This document shows, one piece after another, positions 63,487 through 64,000 of a DNA stretch of 64,000 nt. The stretch spans positions 1 through 64,000 of the forward strand of contig CAZDUZ010000001.1 in assembly GCA_964508755.1 (NCBI GenBank). The letters run 5' to 3'. The notes beneath the pieces are model-generated. The model was not told the origin of the DNA. It made no database searches and saw only the letters and a program-made list of their open reading frames with translations. Numbering within the stretch: the first letter of the stretch is position 1; each line of letters opens with the position of its first letter. Both the position numbers and the translations under genes were made by a program. This stretch comes from CAZDUZ01 sp964508755. Its GTDB lineage: Bacteria; Patescibacteriota; Dojkabacteria; SC72; JAFGCJ01.

Positions 63487-63642
63487 AATCGAAAGGGTTG
63501 GACATTGTTATTTGTAGTACCGGAACTCAAAACATTTGATAATTAGATTGATTTCAAGTATAAGTCAAAGTAAGGATACGATGCGTGCAGAATTAGATAT
63601 ACTGCCGTTCTACCTATCTTTACTGTAACTCGTACACGGCAC

Positions 63643-64000
63643 ATGGATGTTGAAAGTCTTAGAAAAAATGGAACAATTGTCATCGTTGGACTTGTAATAA
63701 GTTTGTTTTCAATGCTTGCTTACGGATTAGGATGGTTTACACCTATCTACGCTTCGGGGAATTTTATTCTTCGTCCTATGGCGTATTGGGGACGAGAATT
63801 GATCAAAGGTGTAGAAAATACGGCTCAAACGGTTGGTCAAATATCCCTTCTTAGTAAGGAGAATGCTAAGATGAAAAATCAAGTTGCTCAATTAACTGCA
63901 GAACTGGGTGTGCTTCGAGAGGTGAAGGATGAAAATGATCAGCTTCGCTCGCAGTTAGGTATACCCCTCACCAAGGATTGGCAGCTTGTCAAAGCAATAG
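63643..64000 (+). CDS. mreC: MreC-like protein, 5' part (truncated by the window end)
   Basis: 119 codons are visible. One membrane span (about 11-32) is followed by a coiled coil (about 65-110, LLSKENAKMKNQVAQLTAEL) and the start of the periplasmic beta domain (SQLGIPL), which is the MreC layout. It lies 156 bp after mreB. Confidence 0.85.
   Translation, partial: MDVESLRKNGTIVIVGLVISLFSMLAYGLGWFTPIYASGNFILRPMAYWGRELIKGVENTAQTVGQISLLSKENAKMKNQVAQLTAELGVLREVKDENDQLRSQLGIPLTKDWQLVKAI

Overview
The window looks like part of a chromosome from a Candidate Phyla Radiation (Patescibacteria) bacterium with a moderately AT-rich genome. This is inference. It rests on the divergent rRNA, the scarcity of Shine-Dalgarno sequences, many starts lying directly behind a -10 box (likely leaderless mRNAs), and a gene set typical of the group: ComEA/ComEC uptake genes, PEGA and LysM envelope proteins, cysteine-rich surface proteins and two MreB paralogues. 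UGA is used as a stop. Ribosomal protein uL1 is present. I cannot name the phylum from sequence alone.

Layout. Bases 1-5330 hold an rRNA operon: 16S (3' half, with a 127-N gap), tRNA-Ile, tRNA-Ala, a long 23S with expansion segments, an unusual spacer ORF, and 5S. Then come rpsA, clpC, radA, a structured RNA leader with twin hairpins, rho, a LysM/M23 peptidase and a REP-type (Y1) transposase (5.5-14.5 kb). Two giant paralogous surface proteins (15-21.6 kb) share a 215-bp stretch of identical DNA. Bases 21.8-25.4 kb are accessory genes: an SDR, a frameshifted pilin and unknown ORFs. A GC-rich microcassette with a 33-aa membrane peptide follows, then leuS behind a textbook leucine attenuator, a cyclophilin, RNHCP and retropepsin-like genes, and comEA with a split comEC (30-33 kb). 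Three tRNA-Arg genes lead into a T-box that controls argS, whose product carries an N-terminal B3/4 domain. A further stretch has an L,D-transpeptidase, a 1.3-kb gene-free stretch, a protease-less Lon-like ATPase, acpS plus an acyl-activating/ACP/acyltransferase fusion, an RsmI-like methylase, two more tRNA-Arg genes, a PEGA protein, a divergent MreB and a glycosyltransferase.

The most intriguing block is 48.7-55.8 kb: a DUF1704/MATCAP-type metallopeptidase gene converges on a five-gene operon of one 7TM protein and four ATP-grasp ligases. One ligase is fused to a retropepsin-like domain, and one is a cyanophycin-synthetase relative with a decayed Mur-ligase domain. The likely job is to add amino acids or peptides to, and remove them from, an unknown substrate at the membrane.

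Bases 56-61 kb are the conserved minus-strand cluster tRNA-Thr, tRNA-Tyr, tRNA-Thr, rpmG, tRNA-Trp, secE, nusG, rplK, rplA, rplJ, rplL, with an L10 leader. The window ends with an M50 protease, rpmB, canonical mreB and a truncated mreC. Control by RNA is prominent: a leucine leader-peptide attenuator, an arginine T-box, an L10 leader and an uncharacterised leader before rho.
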